Shown in pieces: positions 49,394 to 62,300 of a stretch of 64,000 bases of DNA. Position numbers and translations under genes: made by a program. The stretch is from the NCBI GenBank assembly GCA_963663635.2, contig CAXXMY010000018.1, forward strand, positions 1-64,000. Reading direction: 5' to 3'. This DNA comes from Poriferisodalis sp963663635. Lineage in GTDB: Bacteria > Actinomycetota > Acidimicrobiia > Acidimicrobiales > Poriferisodalaceae. The stretch's first letter is position 1, and every line of letters starts with the position of its first letter. A model generated the notes under the pieces. The model saw only the letters and a program-made list of their open reading frames with translations, was not told where the DNA came from and did no database searches.

Positions 49394-50390
49394 CTATTGG
49401 TAGACCGGTTCCATGTCGGCGTAGCGATTCCGCGGCTGGAAGACGCGGATGTAGTCAACGGCGAGTCTTGCTTCGTTCGTAGCGAACTCAGCGGTCATAT
49501 TCTGATTCCACGCTCCCAGATCGATGCGAGCCGGCACATGCGCGATTCCGAGGCGCTCCAACACGGAGTCTGCGTCGCCGTGCACCAGATGTTCGAAATA
49601 CTTGTCCTTGGCCGGGCTTCGCAATGTCCATCGACGGCCCCATCTGTTGTATTCAGCAACTTCAATCCGGAGCGCTCGAACTGTGCTGAAGCTGGGATCA
49701 ACCTCATCGATTTGCCACGAATGCCGGTAACCGCGCGGTGTCCATTCCAGTCCAAGCGTAATATTCAATTCCAAGTCAGGAGGATCCGTGCACAATCTGC
49801 TGGCTAGACTTGAGCACCTTGATGCCGTATGTGCCGTAGCAGAAGGAAAGAGCAATGGCTGTCCTGCGTCCTTTAATGGCTGGCTCGAGGCTTATTCGAT
49901 CAATGCCTCCGAGGTACTCCTTGGGCACACCGGAGTTGAGATACTGATGCATGATGCAACGACCGTTACCATCGACGCACTCGAACATGTCGACTTCGTG
50001 CGAGAGGTTCGTGGTGGCGCTTTCTACGTCATCAATGTCGATTCCGTACGTGTTCAACCACCACTTTCGGGATTGTGTGGCGTCGCCCGTGATCATATTG
50101 AAGTTGGTGTACTGGCCGTATTCGTGCATGCGGGTCTTGAATCGCACCTCGAGGTAGCCGTACTTGAATTCGAGCAATCCTGAGCTCTGCATGCCTGTCG
50201 AGGAGCATGTCCAGCTGCTGGTCATGAAGAATGTCCCATCGATGACTCCATCGCACGGGGTGCCGTTGGCATCGGTTGAGCCGCAGACGTCGAGGCGTAT
50301 GGCCCATACCGATCGCCGCAGCCCGGCAAGGTTCTGGCAGGGTGTCAAGTCTGCGTTGCTGTCGAATTCCTCTCTGAACACGAGCTCGTA
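49394..50390 (-). other. GH16-like glycoside hydrolase domain (C-terminus of the giant protein)
   Basis: Begins YELVFREEFDSNADLTPCQN, the usual FxDEFD-type start of GH16 enzymes. GLLEFKYGYLEVRFKTRMHE precedes SHEVDMFECVDGNGRCIMHQ, where EVDMFE matches the GH16 catalytic motif ExDxxE (nucleophile and acid/base Glu). After a +1 shift near 49780 the domain resumes LNITLGLEWTPRGYRHSWQI and ends FATNEARLAVDYIRVFQPRN, the typical C-terminal strand. GH16 enzymes cut beta-1,3 or beta-1,3/1,4 glucans, agarose, carrageenan or xyloglucan; the exact substrate cannot be told. Confidence 0.75.
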
Positions 50391-53300
50391 GTTGTCTTCG
50401 TCCTGGACGAGGTTCAGGGTGTCATCGAGCAAGTCCGCGGCCGAGTCGACGGTGGGTCTGGGTGGGAGCTTCTCGCCGTTGAAGATGCAGTTGAATCGCT
50501 CTCGGTTCCTTTCCGGATAGTCGGAGCAGTCCACGACTGGATCCGGGGGTCGTACGATCACATCCCGGTACGCCTTGTGCCGCTCTGCTGTGGCTGCGGC
50601 AGCGATCGTCGCTCGCTGAACAGGGTAGTCGGCCATGCTGGGCCAAGCGCGGTAGCGGTTGGTGGACTTGTCGATGTCGGCGTGCATATACAGCCAACCG
50701 CTCGTCGGTTTCGCTTTGATCTCGAGATCGCGGCATGCCTGCGTGGTGAGCGTCGTGACGATGTCGGGGTGCCAGCAAAATTGCTTTGACGACTTGTCGG
50801 GAAGGTATTCGACGGAGAATTCGAGTTCGCTGTTGTCGATATTGCTCGAATCGATGCGAACAGCTTCGAAGAAATAGGTGGCCTGGGGCGGCGACCTCTC
50901 AAGGTCATACGGCAAGTTCACTGATTCGAAGTCGAAGTCCGAATCGTCGCGGCCGTAGATGAACGTGTTCGGCGCGAGCTGCAGCTCGTCTTGTGTGTGC
51001 GCGATGGTTGTGGCTGCTTCGGTGGTGAACGTCGCGGATCGAGTGGCGGCTGTCGGATATGCGGGGTCCAGCGAGCCCTGAACGCTGTAGTGCGCGGACG
51101 GGCTGAGCCCGAACAGGATGATCTGTGCGGTTCCATCGGTGACGGCGGTCGAGATGCTGATCCAGTCGCGTGCGCCGGTGGCGGTGGCGAGGCGATAGCG
51201 GACGTGTGCGTTGATCGGGCCGGCGCCTTGGTCGGCGACGGAGATGTCGAGGGTCGCGCTGGTCGCGGTCGTCGTTGCTGCGCTGAGAGTGCCGAAGGCG
51301 GGCAGCGGGGGCCCGTCTCGGGTTTGGGCGTCTCGGGTTCCGTCTCGGGTTTGGGTGTCTCTGGTGCCGAACGCGGGCTGGTCGGAGGTGTCGCGTGTCG
51401 CGGCGGAGCCGTCGAGGGGGGGCTGGGCGACCGGTGTGGGGGGTTGGGGCTGGGGCGGCAGATGCGGTAGGTCGCGTGTGACGGTGAGGACGTAGATTCG
51501 GTTGGCGGCGGGGTCCTCGGCGGTGACGCGTACTCGCAGGGTGTTGTCGCCGGTAACGAGCGCGACTTGGTGCCCGTCCTGGCTGGGGTCGGCGTCTGGG
51601 GGATCGAGTATTTCTGCGACGGCGCGGGGGTCGGCGGGGGCGGCGCGGATGGTGGTGTGATCGAGGGCGAATGCTGCGGCGGCTTGGTAGTCGAGGGTGC
51701 CGGCGGCGGGAGGCCGGTCCAGAGCGAGTCCCGTGAGGGTCAGAGCGGACAGCGCTGTGTCGGTTGCGGGCAGGGTGCTGTTGGCGACGGGGTGCTGGGC
51801 GAGCGCGGCGGCGTTGTTGGCTGAGGTGTCGCGCAGCGGGCCTTGGGCAGGCGCGGAGTAGCTGACGGCGACGGTGTCGGCGGCGCGGACGGATTCGTGC
51901 AGCGTGAGGGTGACGGTGTCGGCGTCGACGTCGACATGTGCGACAGCGGCGGCTCGCGTTGTTTGGGTGCGTGCGTCGGTGACGGCGACGGCGAACGCAC
52001 CCAGCGGCGGGACCGAGCCGGCGTCGAGCGTCTCGCTGTAGGCGAGCGTGAGCTGGTCGCCGGCAGCGGCAGCCGTTGTGAGCCTGGGCGGCGCGGTCTC
52101 GTGACGGCGGGTGACCGCCACGGTGTAGGCATGGGCGGTGTCGGCGTCCTCAGCGGTGACGGTGACCGTGATGGTGTTTGGGCCCCCGATGAGGTCGACT
52201 TGAAATCCTGGCGTTGGGCTGGCGTCGTCCGGCGTGATCGACACGACCGCGCGCTGGTCGACCGGGGTTGCGGTGACGGTGGTGACCGCGACAAGGCCCG
52301 CGACGTCGGCTGTGTACTCGAACGAGGCCGGCGAGAATGCCGGGCGGGTGTCGACATCGCTCAGGACGAGGCTGTCGAGGGACGCTTCGGCGGCGGGTGC
52401 GGTCGTGTTCGCTGCCCGGTGCCCGCTCAGGCGCGCGGCCTGGTTGCCGGCGAGGTCCGCGATCGCGTCGGATGCGGGTGCCTGGTAGGTGACGGTGACG
52501 GTGTCGCGGTGGCGGCCCGCACTGTCCAGCGAGAGCTGCACCGAATCGTCTTCGATCGACACGCCGGTCACCGGCACCGACCGGGCCGCAGAGGTCACGG
52601 CGTCAGCGATTCGCACCGAGAACGCCGCAGGGGCGGGCTCCGAGCCGGCGTCGAGCGGCTCGTCGTAGCTCAGCACCAGCACGTCGCCGTCGATCCGCGC
52701 CGAGGTCAAGGTCGGCGCGACCGTCTCGGGGAGGCGTGTCACGGTCACGACATAGGCGGCGGTGGCGGTCTGGTCCTCCGCGGTGACGGTCACGGTGATG
52801 GTGTTGGCTCCCACCGACAGCGGCACCTGATGGCCGTCAGCGACCGTGTCGAAGTCCTCTGGCGCCGTGGCCGCCGTCGCGTGGCCGTCCGCCGCTGACG
52901 CTGTCACCGTCACCGCGGCCGTCGTGTTGGGCACCGTCGCCGCATAGGTCAGCACGTCGGCAGCAAAAGCAGGCACCAGCACCGTGCCCGACAACGACAG
53001 GCCTCCCAGCATCGCATCCGCGGACCGCTGCGTGGACAGGCGCAGCGGCGGGTCGGTCCAGCCGCTGTCGCCGTCGTCGTTGGCGGCGCGCACAGCGATC
53101 TCGTACTCGGTGCCGACGTCGAGGCTCCCGAGGGTGGCACGGGTGACTGACAGGTCCTGGGGGCCGTCGTGCCACCCGGTGCTGCCGGTCGCGCGGTAGC
53201 GCACGTCATAGCTCGACACCGGCGGGCCGCCGCCCACTGCGGGCACTTCCCAAGTGACGGTGATCGAGTCCCTCGCGGCGGCGCTGCGGCGCGGCTCGGG

Positions 53301-56300
53301 CACTGCGGGGACCTCGGCGACGTTGGACAGCGTGACGGTCACCTGCGCGGTGGCCCACATCGGCGGGCTGCCGTCATCGGTCGCGACCACCGAGAACTGG
53401 TACTGCGACTTCGTCTCGAAGTCATAGTCGTGACCGGCCGCAGTGCTGATCTGCCCGCTGGACACGTCGATCGCGAACGCCGACCCGTCCGCGCCGTGCA
53501 GCGAATAGGTCAGCTTGTGGCCTTGGTCGGCATCGGTGGCTGTCACCGCAGCACCCAGCGCCGTGCCGCCCGGCGAATTCTCCGCCAGCGGCCTCGACAC
53601 CGGCCCCGCAGCGAACGCCGGCGCCGTATTGGCTGCACGCGTCACGGTCACGACATAGGCGGCGGTGGCGGTCTGGTCCTCCGCGGTGACGGTCACGGTG
53701 ATGGTGTTGGCTCCCACCGACAGCGGCACCTGATGGCCATCAGCGACCGTGTCGAAGTCCTCTGGCGCCGTGGCCGCCGTCGCGTGGCCGTCAGCCGCTG
53801 ACGCTGTCACCGTCACCGCGGCCGTCGTGTTGGGCACCGTCGCCGCATAGGTCAGCACGTCGGCAGCAAAAGCAGGCACCAGCACCGTGCCCGACAACGA
53901 CAGGGCTCCCAGCATCGCATCCGCGGACCGCTGCGTGGACAGGCGCAGCGGCGGGTCGGTCCAGCCGCTGTCGCCGTCGGCGTTGGCGGCGCGCACAGCG
54001 ATCTCGTACTCGGTGCCGACGTCGAGGCTCCCGAGGGTGGCACGGGTGACGGACAGGCCCTGGGGGCCGTCGTGCCACCCGGTGCTGCCGGTCGCGCGGT
54101 AGCGCACGTCATAGCTCGACACCGGCGGGCCGCCGCCCACTGCGGGCACTTCCCAAGTGACGGTGATCGAGTCCCTCGCGGCGGCGCTGCGGCGCGGCTC
54201 GGGCACTGCGGGGACCTCGGCGACGTTGGACAGCGTGACGGTCACCTGCGCGGTGGCCGACATCGGCGGGCTGCCGTCATCGGTCGCGACCACCGAGAAC
54301 TGGTACTGCGACTTCTTCTCGAAGTCATAGTCGTGACCAGACGCAGTGCTGATCTGCCCGCTGGACGCGTCGATCGCGAACGCCGACCCGTCCGCGCCGT
54401 GCAGCGAATAGGTCAGCTCCTGGCCTTGGTCGGCATCGGTGGCTGTCACCGCAGCACCCAGCGCCGTGCCGCCCGGCGAATTCTCCGCCAGCGGCCTCGA
54501 CACCGGCCCCGCAGCGAACGCCGGCGCCGTATTGGCTGCACGCGTCACGGTCACGACATAGGCGGCGGTGGCCGTGCGGTCCTCCGCGGTGACGGTGACC
54601 GTGATGGTGTTTGTGCCCCCGATGAGGTCGACTTGAAATCCTGGCGTTGGGCTGGCGTCGTCCGGCGTGATCGACACGACCGCGCGCTGGTCGACCGGGG
54701 TTGCGGTGACGGTGGTGACCGCGACAAGGCCCGCGACGTCGGCTGTGTACTCGAACGAGGCCGGCGAGAATGCCGGGTGGGTGTCGACATCGCTCAGGAC
54801 GAGGCTTTTGAGGGACGCTTCGGCGGCGGGTGCGGTCGTGTTCGCTGCCCGGTGCCCGCTGCAGGCGCGCGGCCTGGTTGCCGGCGAGGTCCGCGATCGC
54901 GTCGGATGCGGGTGCCTGGTAGGTGACGGTGACGGTGTCGCGGTGGCGGCCCGCACTGTCCAGCGAGAGCTGCACCGAATCGTCTTCGATCGACACGCCG
55001 GTCACCGGCACCGACCGGGCCGCAGAGGTCACGGCGTCAGCGATTCGCACCGAGAACGCCGCAGGGGCGGGCTCCGAGCCGGCGTCGAGCGGCTCGTCGT
55101 AGCTCAGCACCAGCACGTCGCCGTCGATCCGCGCCGAGGTCAAGGTCGGCGCGACCGTCTCGGGGAGGCGTGTCACGGTCACGACGTAGGCGGCGGTGGC
55201 GGTCTGGTCCTCCGCGGTGACGGTCACGGTGATGGTGTTGGCTCCCACCGACAGCGGCACCTGATGGCCGTCAGCGACCGTGTCGAAGTCCTCTGGCGCC
55301 GTGGCCGCCGTCGCGTGGCCGTCCGCCGCTGACGCTGTCACCGTCACCGCGGCCGTCGTGTTGGGCACCGTCGCCGCATAGGTCAGCACGTCGGCAGCAA
55401 AAGCAGGCACCAGCACCGTGCCCGACAACGACAGGGCTCCCAGCATCGCATCCGCGGACCGCTGCGTGGACAGGCGCAGCGGCGGGTCGGTCCAGCCGCT
55501 GTCGCCGTCGTCGTTGGCGGCGCGCACAGCGATCTCGTACTCGGTGCCGACGTCGAGGCTCCCGAGGGTGGCACGGGTGACGGTCAGGTCCTGGGGGCCG
55601 TCGTGCCACCCGGTGCTGCCGGTCGCGCGGTAGCGCACGTCATAGCTCGACACCGGCGGGCCGCCGCCCACTGCGGGCACTGCCCAAGTGACGGTGATCG
55701 AGTCCCTCGCGGCGGCGCTGCGGCGCGGCTCGGGCACTGCGGGGACCTCGGCGACGTTGGACAGCGTGACGGTCACCTGCGCGGTGGCCCACATCGGCGG
55801 GCTGCCGTCATCGGTCGCGACCACCGAGAACTGGTACTGCGACTTCGTCTCGAAGTCATAGTCGTGACCGGCCGCAGTGCTGATCTGCCCGCTGGACACG
55901 TCGATCGCGAACGCCGACCCGTCCGCGCCGTGCAGCGAATAGGTCAGCTTGTGGCCTTGGTCGGCATCGGTGGCTGTCACCGCAGCACCCAGCGCCGTGC
56001 CGCCCGGCGAATTCTCCGCCAGCGGCCTCGACACCGGCCCCGCAGCGAACCCCGGCGCCGTATTGGCTGCACGCGTCACGGTCACGACATAGGCGGCGGT
56101 GGCGGTCTGGTCCTCCGCGGTGACGGTCACGGTGATGGTGTTGGCTCCCACCGACAACGGCACCACATGACCGTCGGCGGCTGTGTCGAACGCCCCCGGC
56201 GCCGTGGCCGCCGTCGCGTTGTCGTCCGCCGCTGACGCTGTCACCGTCACCGCGGCCGTCGTGTTGGGCACCGTCGCCGCATAGGCCAGCACGTCGGCAG

Positions 56301-59300
56301 CAAAAGCAGGCACCAGCACCGTGCCCGACAACGACAGGGCTCCCAGCATCGCATCCGCGGACCGCTGCGTGGACAGGCGCAGCGGCGGGTCGGTCCAGCC
56401 GCTGTCGCCGTCGGCGTTGGCGGCGCGCACAGCGATCTCGTACTCGGTGCCGACGTCGAGGCTCCCGAGGGTGGCACGGGTGACGGACAGGTCCTGGGGG
56501 CCGTCGTGCCACACGGCGCTGCCGGTCGCGCGGTAGCGCACGTCATAGCTCGACACCGGCGGGCCGCCGCCCACTGCGGGCACTTCCCAAGTGACGGTGA
56601 TCGAGTCCCTCGCGGCGGCGCTGCGGCGCGGCTCGGGCACTGCGGGGACCTCGGCGACGTTGGACAGCGTGACGGTCACCTGCGCGGTGGCCCACATCGG
56701 CGGGCTGCCGTCATCGGTCGCGACCACCGAGAACTGGTACTGCGACTTCGTCTCGAAGTCATAGTCGTGACCGGCCGCAGTGCTGATCTGCCCGCTGGAC
56801 ACGTCGATCGCGAACGCCGACCCGTCCGCGCCGTGCAGCGAATAGGTCAGCTCCTGGCCTTGGTCGGCATCGGTGGCTGTCACCGCAGCACCCAGCGCCG
56901 TGCCGCCCGGCGAATTCTCCGCCAGCGGCCTCGACACCGGCCCCGCAGCGAACGCCGGCGCCGTATTGGCTGCACGCGTCACGGTCACGACATAGGCGGC
57001 GGTGGCCGTGCGGTCCTCCGCGGTGACGGTGACCGTGATGGTGTTTGTGCCCCCGATGAGGTCGACTTGAAATCCTGGCGTTGGGCTGGCGTCGTCCGGC
57101 GTGATCGACACGACCGCGCGCTGGTCGACCGGGGTTGCGGTGACGGTGGTGACCGCGACAAGGCCCGCGACGTCGGCTGTGTACTCGAACGAGGCCGGCG
57201 AGAATGCCGGGTGGGTGTCGACATCGCTCAGGACGAGGCTTTTGAGGGACGCTTCGGCGGCGGGTGCGGTCGTGTTCGCTGCCCGGTGCCCGCAGGCGCG
57301 CGGCCTGGTTGCCGGCGAGGTCCGCGATCGCGTCGGATGCGGGTGCCTGGTAGGTGACGGTGACGGTGTCGCGGTGGCGGCCCGCACTGTCCAGCGAGAG
57401 CTGCACCGAATCGTCTTCGATCGACACGCCGGTCACCGGCACCGACCGGGCCGCAGAGGTCACGGCGTCAGCGATTCGCACCGAGAACGCCGCAGGGGCG
57501 GGCTTCGAGCCGGCGTCGAGCGGCTCGTCGTAGCTCAGCACCAGCACGTCGCCGTCATCCGCGCCGAGGTCAAGGTCGGCGCGACCGTCTCGGGGAGGCG
57601 TGTCACGGTCACGACGTAGGCGGCCGTCTGGTCCTCCGCGGTGACGGTCACGGTGATGGTGTTGGCTCCCACCGACAGCGGCACCTGATGGCCGTCAGCG
57701 ACCGTGTCGAAGTCCTCTGGCGCCGTGGCCGCCGTCGCGTGGTCGTCCGCCGCTGACGCTGTCACCGTCACCGCGGCCGTCGTGTTGGGCACCGTCGCCG
57801 CATAGGTCAGCACGTCGGCAGCAAAAGCAGGCACCAGCACCGTGCCCGACAACGACAGGGCTCCCAGCATCGCATTCGCGGACCGCTGCGTGGACAGGCG
57901 CAGCGGCGGGTCGGTCCAGCCGCTGTCGCCGTCGTCGTTGGCGGCGCGCACAGCGATCTCGTACTCGGTGCCGACGTCGAGGCTCCCGAGGGTGGCACGG
58001 GTGACGGTCAGGTCCTGGGGGCCGTCGTGCCACCCGGTGCTGCCGGTCGCGCGGTAGCGCACGTCATAGCTCGACACCGGCGGGCCGCCGCCCACTGCGG
58101 GCACTGCCCAAGTGACGGTGATCGAGTCCCTCGCGGCGGCGCTGCGGCGCGGCTCGGGCACTGCGGGGACCTCGGCGACGTTGGACAGCGTGACGGTCAC
58201 CTGCGCGGTGGCCCACATCGGCGGGCTGCCGTCATCGGTCGCGACCACCGAGAACTGGTACTGCGACTTCGTCTCGAAGTCATAGTCGTGACCGGCCGCA
58301 GTGCTGATCTGCCCGCTGGACACGTCGATCGCGAACGCCGACCGGTCCGCGCCGTGCAGCGAATAGGTCAGCTTGTGGCCTTGGTCGGCATCGGTGGCTG
58401 TCACCGCAGCACCCAGCGCCGTGCCGCCCGGCGAATTCTCCGCCAGCGGCCTCGACACCGGCCCCGCAGCGAACCCCGGCGCCGTATTGGCTGCACGCGT
58501 CACGGTCACGACATAGGCGGCGGCGGTCTGGTCCTCAGCGGTGACGGTCACGGTGATGGTGTTCGCTCCCACCGACAACGGCACCACATGACCGTCGGCG
58601 GCTGTGTCGAACGCCCCCGGCGCCGTGGCCGCCGTCGCGTTGTCGTCCGCCGCTGACGCTGTCACCGTCACCGCGGCCGTCGTGTTGGGCACCGTCGCCG
58701 CATAGGCCAGCACGTCGGCAGCAAAAGCAGGCACCAGCACCGTGCCCGACAACGACAGGGCTCCCAGCATCGCATTCGCGGACCGCTGCGTGGACAGGCG
58801 CAGCGGCGGGTCGGTCCAGCCGCTGTTGCCGTCGGCGTTGGCGGCGCGCACAGCGATCTCGTACTCGGTGCCGACGTCGAGGCTCCCGAGGGTGGCACGG
58901 GTGACGGTCAGGTCCTGGGGGCCGTCGTGCCACCCGGCGCTGCCGGTCGCGCGGTAGCGCACGTCATAGCTCGACACCGGCGGGCCGCCGCCCACTGCGG
59001 GCACTGCCCAAGTGACGGTGATCGAGTCCCTCGCGGCGGCGCTGCGGCGCGGCTCGGGCACTGCGGGGACCTCGGCGACGTTGGACAGCGTGACGGTCAC
59101 CTGCGCGGTGGCCCACATCGGCGGGCTGCCGTCATCGGTCGCGACCACCGAGAACTGGTACTGCGACTTCGTCTCGAAGTCATAGTCGTGACCGGCCGCA
59201 GTGCTGATCTGCCCGCTGGACACGTCGATCGCGAACGCCGCCCGGTCCGCGCCGTGCAGCGAATAGGTCAGCTTGTGGCCTTGGTCGGCATCGGTGGCTG

Positions 59301-62300
59301 TCACCGCAGCACCCAGCGCCGTGCCGCCCGGCGAATTCTCCGCCAGCGGCCTCGACACCGGCCCCGCAGCGAACCCCGGCGCCGTATTGGCTGCACGCGT
59401 CACGGTCACGACATAGGCGGCGGCGGTGTGGTCCTCAGCGGTGACGGTCACGGTGATGGTGTTCGCTCCCACCGACAACGGCACCACATGACCGTCGGCG
59501 GCTGTGTCGAACGCCCCCGGCGCCGTGGCCGCCGTCGCGTTGTCGTCCGCCGCTGACGCTGTCACCGTCACCGCGGCCGTCGTGTTGGGCACCGTCGCCG
59601 CATAGGCCAGCACGTCGGCAGCAAAAGCAGGCACCAGCACCGTGCCCGACAACGACAGGGCTCCCAGCATCGCATCCGCGGACCGCTGCGTGGACAGGCG
59701 CAGCGGCGGGTCGGTCCAGCCGCTGTCGCCGTCGGCGTTGGCGGCGCGCACAGCGATCTCGTACTCGGTGCCGACGTCGAGGCTCCCGAGGGTGGCACGG
59801 GTGACGGTCAGGTCCTGGGGGCCGTCGTGCCACCCGGTGCTGCCGGTCGCGCGGTAGCGCACGTCATAGCTCGACACCGGCGGGCCGCCGCCCACTGCGG
59901 GCACTGCCCAAGTGACGGTGATCGAGTCCCTCGCGGCGGCGCTGCGGCGCGGCTCGGGCACTGCGGGGACCTCGGCGACGTTGGACAGCGTGACGGTCAC
60001 CTGCGCGGTGGCCCACATCGGCGGGCTGCCGTCATCGGTCGCGACCACCGAGAACTGGTACTGCGACTTCGTCTCGAAGTCATAGTCGTGACCGGCCGCA
60101 GTGCTGATCTGCCCGCTGGACACGTCGATCGCGAACGCCGACCGGTCCGCGCCGTGCAGCGAATAGGTCAGCTTGTGGCCTTGGTCGGCATCGGTGGCTG
60201 TCACCGCAGCACCCAGCGCCGTGCCGCCCGGCGAATTCTCCGCCAGCGGCCTCGACACCGGCCCCGCAGCGAACCCCGGCGCCGTATTGGCTGCACGCGT
60301 CACGGTCACGACATAGGCGGCGGCGGTCTGGTCCTCAGCGGTGACGGTCACGGTGATGGTGTTCGCTCCCACCGACAACGGCACCACATGACCGTCGGCG
60401 GCTGTGTCGAACGCCCCCGGCGCCGTGGCCGCCGTCGCGTTGTCGTCCGCCGCTGACGCTGTCACCGTCACCGCGGCCGTCGTGTTGGGCACCGTCGCCG
60501 CATAGGCCAGCACGTCGGCAGCAAAAGCAGGCACCAGCACCGTGCCCGACAACGACAGGGCTCCCAGCATCGCATCCGCGGACCGCTGCGTGGACAGGCG
60601 CAGCGGCGGGTCGGTCCAGCCGCTGTTGCCGTCGGCGTTGGCGGCGCGCACAGCGATCTCGTACTCGGTGCCGACGTCGAGGCTCCCGAGGGTGGCACGG
60701 GTGACGGTCAGGTCCTGGGGGCCGTCGTGCCACCCGGTGCTGCCGGTCGCGCGGTAGCGCACGTCATAGCTCGACACCGGCGGGCCGCCGCCCACTGCGG
60801 GCACTGCCCAAGTGACGGTGATCGAGTCCCTCGCGGCGGCGCTGCGGCGCGGCTCGGGCACTGCGGGGACCTCGGCGACGTTGGACAGCGTGACGGTCAC
60901 CTGCGCGGTGGCCCACATCGGCGGGCTGCCGTCATCGGTCGCGACCACCGAGAACTGGTACTGCGACTTCGTCTCGAAGTCATAGTCGTGACCGGCCGCA
61001 GTGCTGATCTGCCCGCTGGACACGTCGATCGCGAACGCCGCCCGGTCCGCGCCGTGCAGCGAATAGGTCAGCTTGTGGCCTTGGTCGGCATCGGTGGCTG
61101 TCACCGCAGCACCCAGCGCCGTGCCGCCCGGCGAATTCTCCGCCAGCGGCCTCGACACCGGCCCCGCAGCGAACCCCGGCGCCGTATTGGCTGCACGCGT
61201 CACGGTCACGACATAGGCGGCGGCGGTGTGGTCCTCAGCGGTGACGGTCACGGTGATGGTGTTCGCTCCCACCGACAACGGCACCACATGACCGTCGGCG
61301 GCTGTGTCGAACGCCCCCGGCGCCGTGGCCGCCGTCGCGTTGTCGTCCGCCGCTGACGCTGTCACCGTCACCGCGGCCGTCGTGTTGGGCACCGTCGCCG
61401 CATACGCCAGCACGTCGGCAGCAAAAGCAGGCACCAGCACCGTGCCCGACAACGACAGGGCTCCCAGCGTCGCATCCGCGGACCGCTGCGTGGACAGGCG
61501 CAGCGGCGGGTCGGTCCAGCCGCTGTCGCCGTCGGCGTTGGCGGCGCGCACAGCGATCTCGTACTCGGTGCCGACGTCGAGGCTCCCGAGGGTGGCACGG
61601 GTGACGGTCAGGTCCTGGGGGCCGTCGTGCCACCCGGTGCTGCCGGTCTGACGCGGTAGCGCACGTCATAGCTCGACACCGGCGGGCCGCCGCCCACTGC
61701 GGGCACTGCCCAAGTGACGGTGATCGAGTCCCTCGCGGCGGCGCTGCGGCGCGGCTCGGGCACTGCGGGCACCTCGGCGACGTTGGACAGCGTGACGGTC
61801 ACCTGCGCGGTGGCCGACATCGGCGGGCTGCCGTCATCGGTCGCGACCACCGAGAACTGGTACTGCGACTTCTTCTCGAAGTCATAGTCGTGACCGGACG
61901 CAGTGCTGATCTGCCCGCTGGACACGTCGATCGCGAACGCCGACTCGTCCGCGCCGTGCAGCGAATAGGTCAGCTCCTGGCCTTGGTCGGCATCGGTGGC
62001 TGTCACCGCAGCACCCAGCGCCGTGCCGCCCGGCGAATTCTCCGCCAGCGGCCTCGACACCGGCCCCGCAGCGAACCCCGGCGCCGTATTGGCTGCACGC
62101 GTCACGGTCACGACATAGGCGGCGGTGGCCGTGCGGTCCTCCGCGGCGACGGTCACGGTGACGGTGTTCGCTCCCACCGACAACGGCACCACATGGCCGT
62201 CAGCGACCGCGTCGAACGCCCCCGGCACCGTGGCCGCCGTCGCGTAGCCGTCCGCCGCTGACGCTGTCACCGTCACCGCGGCCGTCGTGTTGGGCACCGT

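Noticed and set aside
57650..61650. Regular repeats considered as a CRISPR array
   Set aside because: Units are 900 bp and coding, with no short repeat-spacer pattern and no cas genes.
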